A DNA stretch of 64,000 nt, from positions 1,612,001 to 1,676,000 of the forward strand of contig NZ_LYOY01000040.1 of the NCBI RefSeq assembly GCF_001653515.1, given 5' to 3'. Shown piece after piece: positions 20,836 through 29,559 of the stretch (its first letter is position 1; each line of letters begins with the position of its first letter). Below the pieces are notes generated by a model. It made no database searches and was not told the DNA's origin. It worked only from the letters and a program-made list of their open reading frames with translations. The position numbers were made by a program, and so were the translations under genes. Source of the DNA: Streptomyces sp. ERV7 (GTDB lineage Bacteria; Actinomycetota; Actinomycetes; Streptomycetales; Streptomycetaceae).

Positions 20836-22211
20836 CGGCTTCCCGTCCGGACGGGGGTGATCGTGCCGCTCTCCACGGCCGGGTGCGGGGTGCGCGCGCT
20901 GTCGCTGACCCGGATGAGGAGCGCCACGATCACCCAGTTGGTGACGACCGAGGAGCCGCCCTGGGCCAGGAACGGCATGGCCAGGCCGGTGAGCGGGATC
21001 AGCCCGGTGACGCCGCCCGCGATCACGAACACTTGGAGGGCGAGGATCGAGGCGAGCCCGACGGCGAGCAGCCGCCCGAACGGGTCGCTCAGGGTGAGCG
21101 CGGCGCGGTAGCCCCGGGCGACGAGCAGCGCGTACAGCAGGAAGACGGCGGTCAGCCCGGCCAGGCCCAGCTCCTCGCCCGCCGTCGCCAGGATGAAGTC
21201 GGACTTGGCGGCGAACCCGATCAGCACGGAGTGCCCCGCGCCCAGGCCGGTGCCGGACATGCCGCCCGCCGCGAAGGCGAAGAGCGACTGGGCGAGCTGG
21301 CCGGGGCCCTGGCCCGCGTCGATGGAGGCGAACGGGTGGAGCCAGTCCTGCACCCGGCTGTGGACGTGCGGTTCGAGCGCGCCGACGGCCGCCGCGCCGA
21401 CGGCCGCGAGCAGCAGCCCGACCGCGATCCAGCCGGTGCGGCCCGTCGCCACGTACAGCATGATCACGAAGAGGCCGAAGAAGAGCAGCGAGGTGCCGAG
21501 GTCGCGCTCCAGGATCAGCACGCCGACGCTGAGCACCCAGATCGCCACGATCGGGCCGAGCACCCGGCCGGTGGGCAGCTGGAGCCGCCAGACGCGGCGG
21601 CCGGTGTACGCCAGCGCGTGGCGGTTGGCGGCCAGGTAGCCGGCGAAGAAGACCGCGAACAGGATCTTGGCGAACTCGCCCGGCTGGAAGGAGAGTCCGC
21701 CGAGCCGGATCCAGATCTTGGCGCCGTTCACGGCGGGGAACGGGATCGGCACCACCATCAGGACCAGGGCGGAGGCGGCCGAGAGATAGGTGTACCGCAT
21801 CAGGACGCGGTGGTCGGGCAGGACCAGGACGACCGCGGTGAAGAGCCCGACGCCGATCGTGGACCAGACGAGCTGGGTGGCGGCGGCCGTGCTGTGCGGG
21901 GTCTCCAGGTCGAGGCGGTGGATCAGCACCAGGCCCAGCCCGTTGAGCAGCACCGCGATGGGCAGCAGCAGCGGGTCGGCGTGCGGGGCGCGCCGGCGGA
22001 CCGCGAGATGGGCGAGCAGGGCGAGCAGCCCGAGCCCGGCGCCGTGGCGCGCCGCGTCGGGCGGGACGGCGCCGCTCCTGGCGAGTCCGACGTCCGCGTA
22101 TCCGTAGACCGAGGCGAGGACGGCGCAGACGAGCAGCGAGAGTTCGACGCCCCGGCGTCTGGCGAGGCGGGGGGCGGGCGGGGGCTCGTCCGCCGCCGTC
22201 GGTGCGGTCAT
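20832..22211 (-). CDS. FtsW/RodA/SpoVE-family peptidoglycan polymerase
   Basis: 459 residues, with about 10-12 membrane helices. SEDS signatures include VNGAKIWIRLGGLSFQPGEFAKI (split VNGAK...PGEFAK), ILERDLGTSLLFFG, the GHSVLIGFAAKSDFI loop, and PLTGLAMPFLAQGGSS near the C-terminus. SEDS proteins polymerise lipid II glycan chains with a partner class B PBP, which is encoded directly downstream. ATG 22211 is taken over a TTG three codons earlier; no clear ribosome site precedes either. Confidence 0.93.
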   Translation of the reverse strand: MTAPTAADEPPPAPRLARRRGVELSLLVCAVLASVYGYADVGLARSGAVPPDAARHGAGLGLLALLAHLAVRRRAPHADPLLLPIAVLLNGLGLVLIHRLDLETPHSTAAATQLVWSTIGVGLFTAVVLVLPDHRVLMRYTYLSAASALVLMVVPIPFPAVNGAKIWIRLGGLSFQPGEFAKILFAVFFAGYLAANRHALAYTGRRVWRLQLPTGRVLGPIVAIWVLSVGVLILERDLGTSLLFFGLFVIMLYVATGRTGWIAVGLLLAAVGAAAVGALEPHVHSRVQDWLHPFASIDAGQGPGQLAQSLFAFAAGGMSGTGLGAGHSVLIGFAAKSDFILATAGEELGLAGLTAVFLLYALLVARGYRAALTLSDPFGRLLAVGLASILALQVFVIAGGVTGLIPLTGLAMPFLAQGGSSVVTNWVIVALLIRVSDSARTPHPAVESGTITPVRTGSR

Positions 22212-22308
22212 AGCGGGCAACGTAGCAAGCGAGGACGCCTATGTCCCCTTATGTCATAGTGTGCCGAGGGGTGGGGAAACTGACGGACCGTCACTGAGGA
22301 GTACGGCC

Positions 22309-22731
22309 ATGGGGCCCGTGGAGTTCATCGTCCTCGCCTTCCCCGAGGAGCAGCTTCGGGTGCAGGCCGTCGACTCGCTGGTGGGCGTGCGCAGATCCCG
22401 CGCCGTACGGATGGTCGACGCGCTGGTGGTCACCAGGACCGCCGCCGGTGAGGTGCTGGCCGCCGAGCTCGACGCGTTCGAGGAGCTCGCCGGGGTGCTG
22501 GTCGGCGAGGGCGTCGAGCGGCTGATCGGGCCGGAGGACGTCAAGGAGGCGGCCGGCCTGCTCGACCTGGGCAGCTGTGCGCTGGTCGTCCTGATCGAGC
22601 ACTTGTGGGCCGAGGAGGCGGCGAAGGGGGTGCGGGCCGCGGGCGGCCACGTCGCCGGGTCGGTCCGGATCCCGCCGGAGCGCCTGGCGGAGGTCAGGGC
22701 GGCCCTGGCCGCGGTACGAGAGGAAGGCTGA
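22309..22731 (+). CDS. DUF6325-family protein
   Basis: 140 residues opening MGPVEFIVLAFPEEQ, with GPEDVKEAAGLLDLGSCALVVLIEHLWAEEAA and a closing GGHVAGSVRIPPE. This alternating pattern is that of DUF6325 proteins, which are small cytoplasmic proteins of unknown function often next to a SHOCT-domain gene. AGGAG lies 8 nt before the ATG. The next gene starts 3 nt after the stop, so the two are coupled. Confidence 0.8.
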   Translation: MGPVEFIVLAFPEEQLRVQAVDSLVGVRRSRAVRMVDALVVTRTAAGEVLAAELDAFEELAGVLVGEGVERLIGPEDVKEAAGLLDLGSCALVVLIEHLWAEEAAKGVRAAGGHVAGSVRIPPERLAEVRAALAAVREEG

Positions 22732-22734
22732 GCC

Positions 22735-23049
22735 ATGTTCATCCGGCCCACCCGAGCGGTGGTACGACCCGTGGTGCGCCCGTCCGGCGCCCCGCTGCTG
22801 CGCGGGCTCCTGGTGCTCCCGTACCGACTGCGCCAGCGCCACCCGTACCGGCGGCCGCGGCGCGTTCACGGCACCCGCCCCGCCCGGTTCAGGTTGATCA
22901 GGGGGCCGAGGAGGTCCCCGTCCGCCGCCAGCCGCGGCTCGATGTCCGCGAGCAGGAAGACCAGGTCCTCCGGGGCGCGGCAGGACTCCACCTCCTGCCA
23001 CGACACCGGCGCCGACACCGTCGGCCGCTCCCTCGCCCGGAGTGTGTAG
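22735..23049 (+). CDS. Truncated small ORF, probable remnant of a SHOCT-type partner gene
   Basis: The first 40 or so residues (MFIRPTRAVVRPVVRPSG, then LLRGLL) look like the start of the short basic SHOCT-domain proteins that accompany DUF6325 genes. The ATG is coupled to the previous stop with GGAAGG upstream. After about position 22,866 the frame simply reads antisense of the ligD-polymerase gene, and the expected central glycine-rich helix and SHOCT end are absent. It is best seen as a 3'-truncated gene; family assignment is an inference from context. Confidence 0.4.
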   Translation: MFIRPTRAVVRPVVRPSGAPLLRGLLVLPYRLRQRHPYRRPRRVHGTRPARFRLIRGPRRSPSAASRGSMSASRKTRSSGARQDSTSCHDTGADTVGRSLARSV

Positions 23050-23750
23050 GGCGCCGCCGTCGTCTTCGCCGCCGCGTTCTGGCTGTGGTCCACGAACACC
23101 TTGCCGGGGCGCAGTGCCTTCGCCATCCGGTGCGTGACCAGCTCGGGGAGCGCCGCCTCGGCCTCCTGGGCGAGGCCCTTGGCGTAGCGGGAGACGTGGT
23201 CGGAGGCGGTCGGTTCGAGGGGGACGAGGAGGTGGAGGCCCTTGGAGCCGGAGGTCTTCGCGTACGCGTGCAGGCCGTCCGAAGTCAGGCGCTCGCGCAG
23301 CCAGCGGGCCACCGCGCAGCACTCCACCACGGTCGCCGGGGCCCCGGGGTCCAGGTCGAAGACCATGCGGTCGGCCCGCGCGGGCGCGTCCGCCTGCCAC
23401 TGGGGGGTGTGGAACTCCACCACCAGGTTGGCCGCCCACATCAGGGTCGACAGGTCCGGGACCGTCACCTGGCGCGCGCCGCTGTCCTCGGAGCGCGGGA
23501 CCGGGGCCGTCTTCACCCAGGAGGGTGTGCCGGGCGGGGGATTCTTGGTGAAGAAGAGCTGGCCCTCGGGGCCGTCCGGGTAGCGCAGGAACGACACCGG
23601 CCGGTTGTGCAGATGGGCGAGGAGCGCACCGGCGACCGAGGCGTAGTAGTGCAGCACCTCGCCCTTGGTGGTGCCGGTCGCCGGATACAGCACCTTCTCC
23701 AGGCGGGAGAGCGCGATCCGCCGCCCCTCCACCCATGTGATCGGCGTCAT
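22866..23750 (-). CDS. ligD: LigD-type primase/polymerase domain protein (NHEJ)
   Basis: 294 residues forming a stand-alone archaeo-eukaryotic primase-like polymerase domain. The catalytic Asp pair is in MVFDLDPG, the nucleotide-binding motif is KTSGSKGLHLLVPL, and HVSRYAK and VFVDHSQN motifs follow. It fills and extends ends at double-strand breaks with Ku. There is no ligase or nuclease domain, so ligation must come from another gene. It diverges from ku with only 40 bp between the starts. Confidence 0.92.
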   Translation of the reverse strand: MTPITWVEGRRIALSRLEKVLYPATGTTKGEVLHYYASVAGALLAHLHNRPVSFLRYPDGPEGQLFFTKNPPPGTPSWVKTAPVPRSEDSGARQVTVPDLSTLMWAANLVVEFHTPQWQADAPARADRMVFDLDPGAPATVVECCAVARWLRERLTSDGLHAYAKTSGSKGLHLLVPLEPTASDHVSRYAKGLAQEAEAALPELVTHRMAKALRPGKVFVDHSQNAAAKTTAAPYTLRARERPTVSAPVSWQEVESCRAPEDLVFLLADIEPRLAADGDLLGPLINLNRAGRVP

Positions 23751-23790
23751 ACGATGAGAATCCCACTAATCCCGGCAAAGGGGATGAAGA

Positions 23791-24858
23791 GTGCGATCCA
23801 TATGGAATGGTGCGATCTCATTTGGGCTGGTCAGTATTCCGATCAAGCTCTTCAACGCCACCGAGAGCCACTCGATCTCGTTCCGGCAGATCCACACCGA
23901 GGACGGCGGCCGGGTCCGCTACCGCAAGGTCTGCGACCTGGACGGCGAGGAGCTGGACGCGTCCGAGATCGGCAAGGCGTACGAGGACGCGGACGGGTCG
24001 CTGGTCCCGATCAGCGACGACGACCTGGCCGCGCTGCCGCTGCCCACCGCCAAGACCATCGAGATCGTCGCCTTCGTGCCGGCCGACTCCATCGACCCGC
24101 TCCAGATCGACACGGCGTACTACCTGAGCGCCAGCGGTGTCCCGGCGGCCAAGCCGTACACCTTGCTCAGAGAGGCGCTCAAGCGGAGCCGGAAGGTGGC
24201 CATCGCCAAGTTCGCGCTGCGCGGGCGCGAGCGGCTCGGGATGCTGCGGGTGGTGGACGACGTCATCGCGATGCACGGGCTGCTGTGGCCGGACGAGATC
24301 CGCGCCCCCGAGGGCGTCGCCCCGGAGAGCGACGTGAAGGTCCGTGACGCCGAGCTCGATCTGGCGGACGCTCTGATGGACACCCTCGGCGAGGTCGACG
24401 TGGAGACGCTGCACGACGACTACCGGGAGGCCGTCGAGGCCCTCATCGCCTCCAAGGCGGGCGGCGCGCTGCCCCCGGCCGAGGCCCCGGAGACCAAGGG
24501 CGGCGGCAAGGTCATCGATCTGATGGCCGCCCTGGAGAAGAGCGTGCGCGCGGCCAAGGAGGCGCGCGGCGAGGAGGCGGCGGAGCCGGCCGAGGTCACC
24601 GAGCTCAAGCCGCGCAAGACGGCCGCCCGCAAGACGGCCCCGGCGAAGAAGACCGCGAAGGCGGCCACGAAGACGACGGCCGGGACCGCCACGAAGACGA
24701 CCTCCAAGACCGCCGCCAAGTCGACCTCCAAGGCCGCCGCCAAGAAGTCGGCCGCGTCCCCCAAGTCCTCCGCCGCGGGCGCCAAGAAGTCCACCGCGAC
24801 GACGGCCAAGAAGGCGGCCGCGAAGAAGACGACTCCCCGCAAGCGCGCGTCGGCCTGA
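23791..24858 (+). CDS. ku: Ku DNA end-binding protein (NHEJ)
   Basis: 355 residues. The core (about 1-250) has Ku hallmarks: MRSIWNGAISFGLVSIPIKLF, DLDGEEL, IDTAYYLSASG and the GRERLGMLRV strand. It forms a homodimeric ring on broken ends. The last 85 residues are an extended Lys/Ala/Thr-rich tail of AAKK/TAKK repeats, as in the long actinobacterial Ku proteins that contact DNA beyond the end. GTG start after AAAGGGGATG. Paired with the divergent polymerase gene. Confidence 0.96.
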   Translation: MRSIWNGAISFGLVSIPIKLFNATESHSISFRQIHTEDGGRVRYRKVCDLDGEELDASEIGKAYEDADGSLVPISDDDLAALPLPTAKTIEIVAFVPADSIDPLQIDTAYYLSASGVPAAKPYTLLREALKRSRKVAIAKFALRGRERLGMLRVVDDVIAMHGLLWPDEIRAPEGVAPESDVKVRDAELDLADALMDTLGEVDVETLHDDYREAVEALIASKAGGALPPAEAPETKGGGKVIDLMAALEKSVRAAKEARGEEAAEPAEVTELKPRKTAARKTAPAKKTAKAATKTTAGTATKTTSKTAAKSTSKAAAKKSAASPKSSAAGAKKSTATTAKKAAAKKTTPRKRASA

Positions 24859-24958
24859 TCAACCGGCGTACGCCTACGGGGAGTTCGGGTCCTGCGTCGC
24901 AGCGGTCCTGCGTCAGAGCTGTCGTACGGCAGAGCGGTCCTGCGTCAGCGCCGCCGCC

Positions 24959-26713
24959 TCACACTCCCCGGGCGACCGGCTCGCCCAGTGCCTCCAACTC
25001 CGCGTCCAGGTCGCGCGCGTGCACCTCGCGGGGCAGCGCGAACATGCCGAGCGCCACGAGCACCAGGATCCCGACCCCGTACCAGAGGCTGAGGTCGAAG
25101 CTCTTGACGAAGTTGTGGCTGACGGCCTCCTGGCCCTGCTCGGTCAGGATCGACTGGACCTTGTCGGCGCCCGCCACCGAGGAGGGCTGACAGCTGGCCG
25201 GGACCTTGGTCGGGTCCGACTCGGCCGACCGGTCGTGCACACACGCCCGGAAGCCATTGACGATGTCGTCGACGCCGCCCGCCGGGACCCCGGCGGTGAC
25301 CAGCTCCTGGCGCAGGGCCGGGGTGACCTTGTCGACGCCGTGGTCGGAGTCGCTGGCGAGGTGGCCGAAGAAGAGCACCCCGACCAGGGCGACGCCGAGC
25401 GCCATACCGACCTGCTGGGTGGTGCCGAGCAGACCGGAGGCGGAGCCCGCGTCCTTGGCGGGCACCTTGGTGAGGATCGCGTCGATCATCGGGGCGACCA
25501 CCAGACCGAAGCCGAAGCCGGTGACGACCAGCGGCGCGATCATCTGCCAGGACGGGATGTCCGGGCCGTAGTGGTGGGCGACGAAGATGTACGCGGCGAA
25601 GCCGAGCGCGTTCAGGAGCGCCCCGCCGATCAGCGTGAGGCGTCCGATGCGCGGGGTGAACACCTCGACCGCGAGGCCGGAGCCCGCGGCGGCGCCGACC
25701 GCGAAGGCCGCGCCGGTCAGACCGGCGCGCATGGGCGACCAGCCGAGCCCGAGCTGCATGTACAGCGTCCACACCAGGAAGAAGCCGCCCAGCGCGATCC
25801 AGAACAGTGTCCACACCAGCATGCCCGCGGTGAACGCCCGCTCCTTGAAGAGGCTGAGCACCACCAGCGGTGAGCCCACCGTCCGGGTGCGGTAGCGCTC
25901 GAAGACGACCAGCACGCCGAACACCACGACCGAGCCGCCCATCAGGACGAACGTCCAGGCCGGCCAGTCGAGCGCACGGCCCTCGGCGAGCGGGTAGACC
26001 AGCATCAGGATGCCGGTCACGGCGATCACCACGCCGATCGGGTCCAGCTTGGGCGCGGCGGCCGACTTGGACTCCCCTACGAAGAACCAGGCGGCGATCA
26101 GGGCGGCGATGCCGACCGGGATGTTGACCAGGAAGATCGGACGCCACTCCAGGTCCGCGATGTTCGCGTCGACCAGCACACCGCCGACGATCAGACCGGC
26201 CACCGACGCGGAGCCGAGCACACCGCCCCAGATGCCGAGCACCTTGCCGCGCTCCTCGGACGGGAACGTGACATGGATGATCGCCAGGATCTGCGGGACC
26301 ATCAGTCCGGCCATGGTGCCCTGGAAGAAGCGCGCGCCGATGAGCATGCCGGGGCCGCTCGCCACACCGCAGAGCGTCGAGGCGATGGTGAAGCCCGCCA
26401 CGCCGATCAGGAACATCTTCTTGCGGCCGTAGATGTCACCGAGCCGGCCGCCGGTGATCAGCAGGGCGGCGAAGCCCAGTACATAGCCGGCCACGACCCA
26501 CTCGATCTGGGTGTAGTCGGCGTGCAGGTCCTTCTGGATGCTCGGGATGACGACGTTGACGATCGTCACGTCGAGCATGTCCATGAACCCGGCCACCAGA
26601 ACGATGATCAGGGCGAGCCAGCGGCGCGGGTCGAGCGCCGGCGCTTCGCCGGACGCGTCTCCCGCACGGCTTCCACCGGGCTGGTCGGCTCCGGCGTGGG
26701 TGTCGTGAGTCAT
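24959..26713 (-). CDS. MFS drug exporter, DHA2 (14-helix) family
   Basis: 584 residues with about 14 membrane helices. DHA2 motifs are visible: LDVTIVNVVIPSIQ in helix 1, GGRLGDIYGRKK (motif A, about 80-91) and GGVLGSASVAGLIVGG (motif C region of antiporters). A soluble loop of some 70 residues precedes the last helix. It probably exports drugs or natural products by proton antiport. AGAGGTAG precedes the ATG. No dedicated regulator is adjacent. Confidence 0.9.
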   Translation of the reverse strand: MTHDTHAGADQPGGSRAGDASGEAPALDPRRWLALIIVLVAGFMDMLDVTIVNVVIPSIQKDLHADYTQIEWVVAGYVLGFAALLITGGRLGDIYGRKKMFLIGVAGFTIASTLCGVASGPGMLIGARFFQGTMAGLMVPQILAIIHVTFPSEERGKVLGIWGGVLGSASVAGLIVGGVLVDANIADLEWRPIFLVNIPVGIAALIAAWFFVGESKSAAAPKLDPIGVVIAVTGILMLVYPLAEGRALDWPAWTFVLMGGSVVVFGVLVVFERYRTRTVGSPLVVLSLFKERAFTAGMLVWTLFWIALGGFFLVWTLYMQLGLGWSPMRAGLTGAAFAVGAAAGSGLAVEVFTPRIGRLTLIGGALLNALGFAAYIFVAHHYGPDIPSWQMIAPLVVTGFGFGLVVAPMIDAILTKVPAKDAGSASGLLGTTQQVGMALGVALVGVLFFGHLASDSDHGVDKVTPALRQELVTAGVPAGGVDDIVNGFRACVHDRSAESDPTKVPASCQPSSVAGADKVQSILTEQGQEAVSHNFVKSFDLSLWYGVGILVLVALGMFALPREVHARDLDAELEALGEPVARGV

Positions 26714-26965
26714 GGCGTTTCTACCTCTGGCCGATCGTGGTGACCGAGGCCGTCCGAGCCCGGTCGTGACGGATGGAGCGTGATGAGACGAGTGCCATTT
26801 GCGGGTCTCCTTGCCACAGCGGCAGGAAAAACTGCGTCGCCAAGATGACGACACAGGGTCTGGGGGTGTGACTTTCCGCAGGTCACAGCCCGGCGACGGC
26901 CGCACAGGAAGCCGCCCCGCAGATCGCCTGGGCGATCGGTCGGGGCGGGGGCGCGGACTGCGGGG

Positions 26966-27463
26966 ATCCCAGAAATTCCGCAAAAATAGCTGAGGGCCCC
27001 CGGACGGCCGCGTGTCCCCGACGGACAGTCACAGGGTGCAACGATCACCGGAGGGGAACGGACCCCGCACAGTCGACGTAACTCCACGTGACCGTCTCTC
27101 GTGAGGCGCTAGCGACACTCCGAACGCCCGAGAACCCTCGTTCCGGCGCGGGAACCGTGTTCTCGCACGTCAGTCGCTAGTCGCTAGCAACCTGATCAGG
27201 TGCTGTTTGGGTCGCTAGCAGGGTCGCTAGCGCTAGCGACCCCCCTTGCTACCGCAAGCGACCTTTTGGGCCCTTCTGGTGACTACAGAGAGTGCTATAC
27301 GGACCTCCCTGCGGACGGGCGTCTGTTGGTTCGCTGCGCTCGCGGCGTGCCGTCGGCCGGTGGGTGACTCGGGCTGGCAGGCATCCGTCACGTACAGTGT
27401 CCACCCCTCGGGGGTGAACGGCGGATCGGGGGCCCTCAGCTATTTTTGCGGAATTTCTGGGAT
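26966..27463. repeat. 37-bp perfect inverted repeat pair
   Basis: Arm 1 is 26966-27002 and arm 2 is 27427-27463, perfect reverse complements separated by 424 bp. Each arm contains GCTATTTTTGCGGAATTTCT in one orientation, unusually AT-rich for this genome. Confidence 0.9.
27106..27242. repeat. GCTAGC cluster 1, with a 22-bp palindrome
   Basis: Five GCTAGC sites (27108, 27183, 27214, 27226, 27232) plus a partial TCGCTAG. Most are within TCGCTAGC. The last two form a perfect palindrome at 27221-27242 with half-site GGGTCGCTAGC. The pattern is iteron-like. Confidence 0.8.
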
Positions 27464-27849
27464 TAACGCGGGAGCTCCCGGGCGCCACGTTTCCGCAGGT
27501 CAGGCTATTTTTGCGTATTCTGCGGTTTGTGCGGCGGGGTTCCGGGGCCGAAGGGGGTTCCCCGCCACGCTCCGTCACTGCATGGGCGGCACCGATTCAG
27601 GGGTGAGCGTCCTGCCCAAGAACCCGTGGTCAGCAGGAAGCACCCCACCTGGCACCCGGCGGGGGAGAAGGGAAGAGGTCACCCGCGCCGGCGGAGTGGT
27701 CTCTTCCCCGGACGGCGACCGCCCGCGCAACGCTGCCGGGCCCGGACGGCGGCCGTCGCAGCGCGAGCGCAGCGAGCCGCCAAGGGTCTCGCGGCCGTAG
27801 GCCGCTCCTTCCATCGCTTTGCGTAGCCAGACAGGGCGCGCTGGCCGGT

Positions 27850-28004
27850 CTAGAGCTAGCACCACGGGCTGCTAGCTCTAGCACCCCTGCTAGCACCTCA
27901 TTTGCCCTGTGAGCAGGGAGCTAGCGCCTAGCACCTCACAGCGCCGAGCCCCGGTTTCTCGCCGAAAACGGAGCTTGGCCGGGTCGCTCGGTGCTGCTAG
28001 CGAT
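27850..28004. repeat. GCTAGC cluster 2
   Basis: Five GCTAGC sites (27855, 27871, 27889, 27920, 27996) and three further CTAG sites, several in the form CTAGCACC(TCA). It ends 13 bp before the acetyltransferase stop. Confidence 0.8.
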
Positions 28005-28016
28005 CGCTACGGCCGC

Positions 28017-28541
28017 TCAAGGTGCTCTGTACCACCTAGATTCGGCGCGCTCCGCGTTGCCGTACGCGTGGGAGGCAGCCCCGATAAACGTCCAACCAAG
28101 GCGTTCGTAGAGCCGGATGGCAGCCTTGTCTTTAGCCAGAACTTCCAAGAAAAGGCGCACCCCGGTCTCAACGGCGTACTCCGTCGCAGCTACTACGAGC
28201 TGCGCGCCGACCTGTTTCCCTCTGGCTGCTGGGCTCACGAACAGCCTTTCAAGCACGGCACTCTGTTCCCCACTGGCGCGCTCTGTTGACTCGGGGAAGA
28301 GCGGGACAGAATCTCCCGAGATTTCACTTACGGAAACGTGGCCGACTATCGAGGCTGCCTCGGTTGCCACCCACGCTCTGACTAGGCGTGGAGGCGTAAG
28401 CCAGGCAATCGGGTCCGCTACCCCTTCGACCGGGTAGCCGTCGATGGCGAACACCTCGCGCAGCACTTCGCCGGCCGCTGCTACGTCGTGTGCTGTCCGT
28501 GGGCGAATGACGATGTCACCATGCTGCTCAGGTTGGCCCAT
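28017..28541 (-). CDS. GNAT-family acetyltransferase in the mobile element
   Basis: 174 residues with the full GNAT pattern: VIRPRTAHDVAAAGEVL start, GHVSVSEI strand, LERLFVSPAARGKQVGAQLVVAA (acetyl-CoA loop with R-G-K-x-x-G) and AIRLYERLGWTFIGA at the end. GGAGGACACG precedes the ATG. Base composition is less GC-rich than the flanking core genes, consistent with transfer. The substrate is unknown; it lies just downstream of the GntR regulator on the same strand with a 15-bp gap. Confidence 0.85.
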   Translation of the reverse strand: MGQPEQHGDIVIRPRTAHDVAAAGEVLREVFAIDGYPVEGVADPIAWLTPPRLVRAWVATEAASIVGHVSVSEISGDSVPLFPESTERASGEQSAVLERLFVSPAARGKQVGAQLVVAATEYAVETGVRLFLEVLAKDKAAIRLYERLGWTFIGAASHAYGNAERAESRWYRAP

Positions 28542-28556
28542 CGTGTCCTCCTGGGG

Positions 28557-29324
28557 CTATTCGACGGGGACGTTGTAGGCGAGTCCGTTCATGTCGGCCC
28601 GCATGACGAAGCTCGTCACCTCATAAGCGCTTCCCTGCTGGTCAATGCTCGTGTGCACGACCTCAATGACCGGCACACCAGGCGGGAGGGCCAGATAGCG
28701 GGCTTCATCAGGGTTGGGCATGCGCGCGCTGATTTCATCGTTGATTCGGGCCATTGTGTGGCCCTGCTCTTCGAGAACGCCGTGAATTCCGTACTGATGG
28801 GGAACCTCGGCTTCGAGCAATCCCGTACCCTGCGCGACATCCCAGGGAATCCATGTGGTGACCCGGTAGACCGGGACATCGTCGGCGTAGAATACGTTTT
28901 CACGTCGCAGCGCAGATTCCCTGCTGGGTGAGAGGGAGAGGCGGTCGGCGACCCCTGCATCCGGCTTGGCCTTTCCGACTGACAGCACTTCAAAGCGGCC
29001 AGTTTTCCCCTGCTTCGCGCATTCAATCAAGAATGGGGAGAGGCCGCTCTCACGATACTTTGGCGAGTACCGATCGCTTCCCAAGCGGATTAGCCGGGTC
29101 CTTTCCCGAACGAACGCACCCCGGCCCCACTCCACCGTGATTACGCCTTGCTGCTGAAGAATCTTCAGCGCTTCATCGATGGTGTTGCGGACGACTCCAT
29201 ATCGCTCCGCCAGGGTCCGCGTGGATGGAAGCCGTGCGCCTGGTGCGTACGTGCCGACGTCGATGGCGTCGCGCAGCTCTGCGGCGATGCGCTGACTTGC
29301 TGGAGTCCTGTCCTCGTTGGCCAT
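28557..29324 (-). CDS. GntR/HutC-family repressor of the integrative element (KorSA-like)
   Basis: 255 residues. The winged HTH is at the N-terminus (RIAAELRDAIDVG, then LPSTRTLAERYGVVRNTIDEALKILQQQG, about residues 12-62). A UTRA-type ligand domain with VPVYRVTTWIPW and PPGVPVIEVVHTS follows. In pSAM2-type elements a GntR repressor, KorSA, holds excision and transfer genes off. AGAAGGGG precedes the ATG. Three palindromes upstream of its start, between it and the divergent operon, are its likely operators. Confidence 0.85.
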   Translation of the reverse strand: MANEDRTPASQRIAAELRDAIDVGTYAPGARLPSTRTLAERYGVVRNTIDEALKILQQQGVITVEWGRGAFVRERTRLIRLGSDRYSPKYRESGLSPFLIECAKQGKTGRFEVLSVGKAKPDAGVADRLSLSPSRESALRRENVFYADDVPVYRVTTWIPWDVAQGTGLLEAEVPHQYGIHGVLEEQGHTMARINDEISARMPNPDEARYLALPPGVPVIEVVHTSIDQQGSAYEVTSFVMRADMNGLAYNVPVE

Positions 29325-29360
29325 GCCGACCCCTTCTAAGTGGCTCCCGCCAGTGTACGT

Positions 29361-29451
29361 ACTGGCGCAAGCCAGTTTGGTGCGAGTGCTTGACGCAACT
29401 GGCGTGAGCCAGTTCACTGAGTCTCACCAGCCCAACTGGCGCAAGCCAGTT
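29361..29451. promoter_or_regulatory. Three palindromic operators with exact 37-bp spacing
   Basis: ACTGGC-GCAA-GCCAGT occurs at 29361-29376, and AACTGGC-N4-GCCAGTT at 29397-29414 and 29434-29451. Centres are exactly 37 bp apart, about 3.5 helical turns. A half-overlapping inverted repeat CGCCAGT-N6-ACTGGCG starts at 29348. They lie 37-130 bp upstream of the GntR start and 110-200 bp upstream of the sigma-like gene, so they probably serve both promoters. Confidence 0.85.
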
Positions 29452-29559
29452 GAGGGTTGGGTCCAGTTCGTCGTGCCCGGGACAACCGGGACACGCAACA
29501 GGGAGCGGCTCCCTACCGCCAAGCAGATAGCCGCTCCCCGACCCAGAAGGGGTGTCTCC

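Larger units (their letters stand above)
26714..28016. other. 1.3-kb non-coding region at the left flank of the integrative element
   Basis: I see no convincing gene. Short open frames here lack ribosome sites and family motifs. The region holds a 37-bp inverted repeat pair, a third partial copy GCTATTTTTGCG at 27504-27515, a direct repeat TTTCCGCAGGTCA at 26873-26885 and 27490-27502, and two clusters of GCTAGC sites. Its local AT-rich patches and density of CTAG differ strongly from the surrounding chromosome. The element's left end probably lies here but no att copy is recognisable. Confidence 0.6.

Noticed and set aside
27246..27896. Several 80-185-codon open frames in the region left of the acetyltransferase
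   Set aside because: No ribosome sites, no family motifs, and they run through the repeats; judged non-coding.
29348..29451. Possible CRISPR array (regular 37-bp spacing)
   Set aside because: Only three 16-18-bp palindromic units, the intervening DNA is short, and there are no cas genes. It fits operators better.
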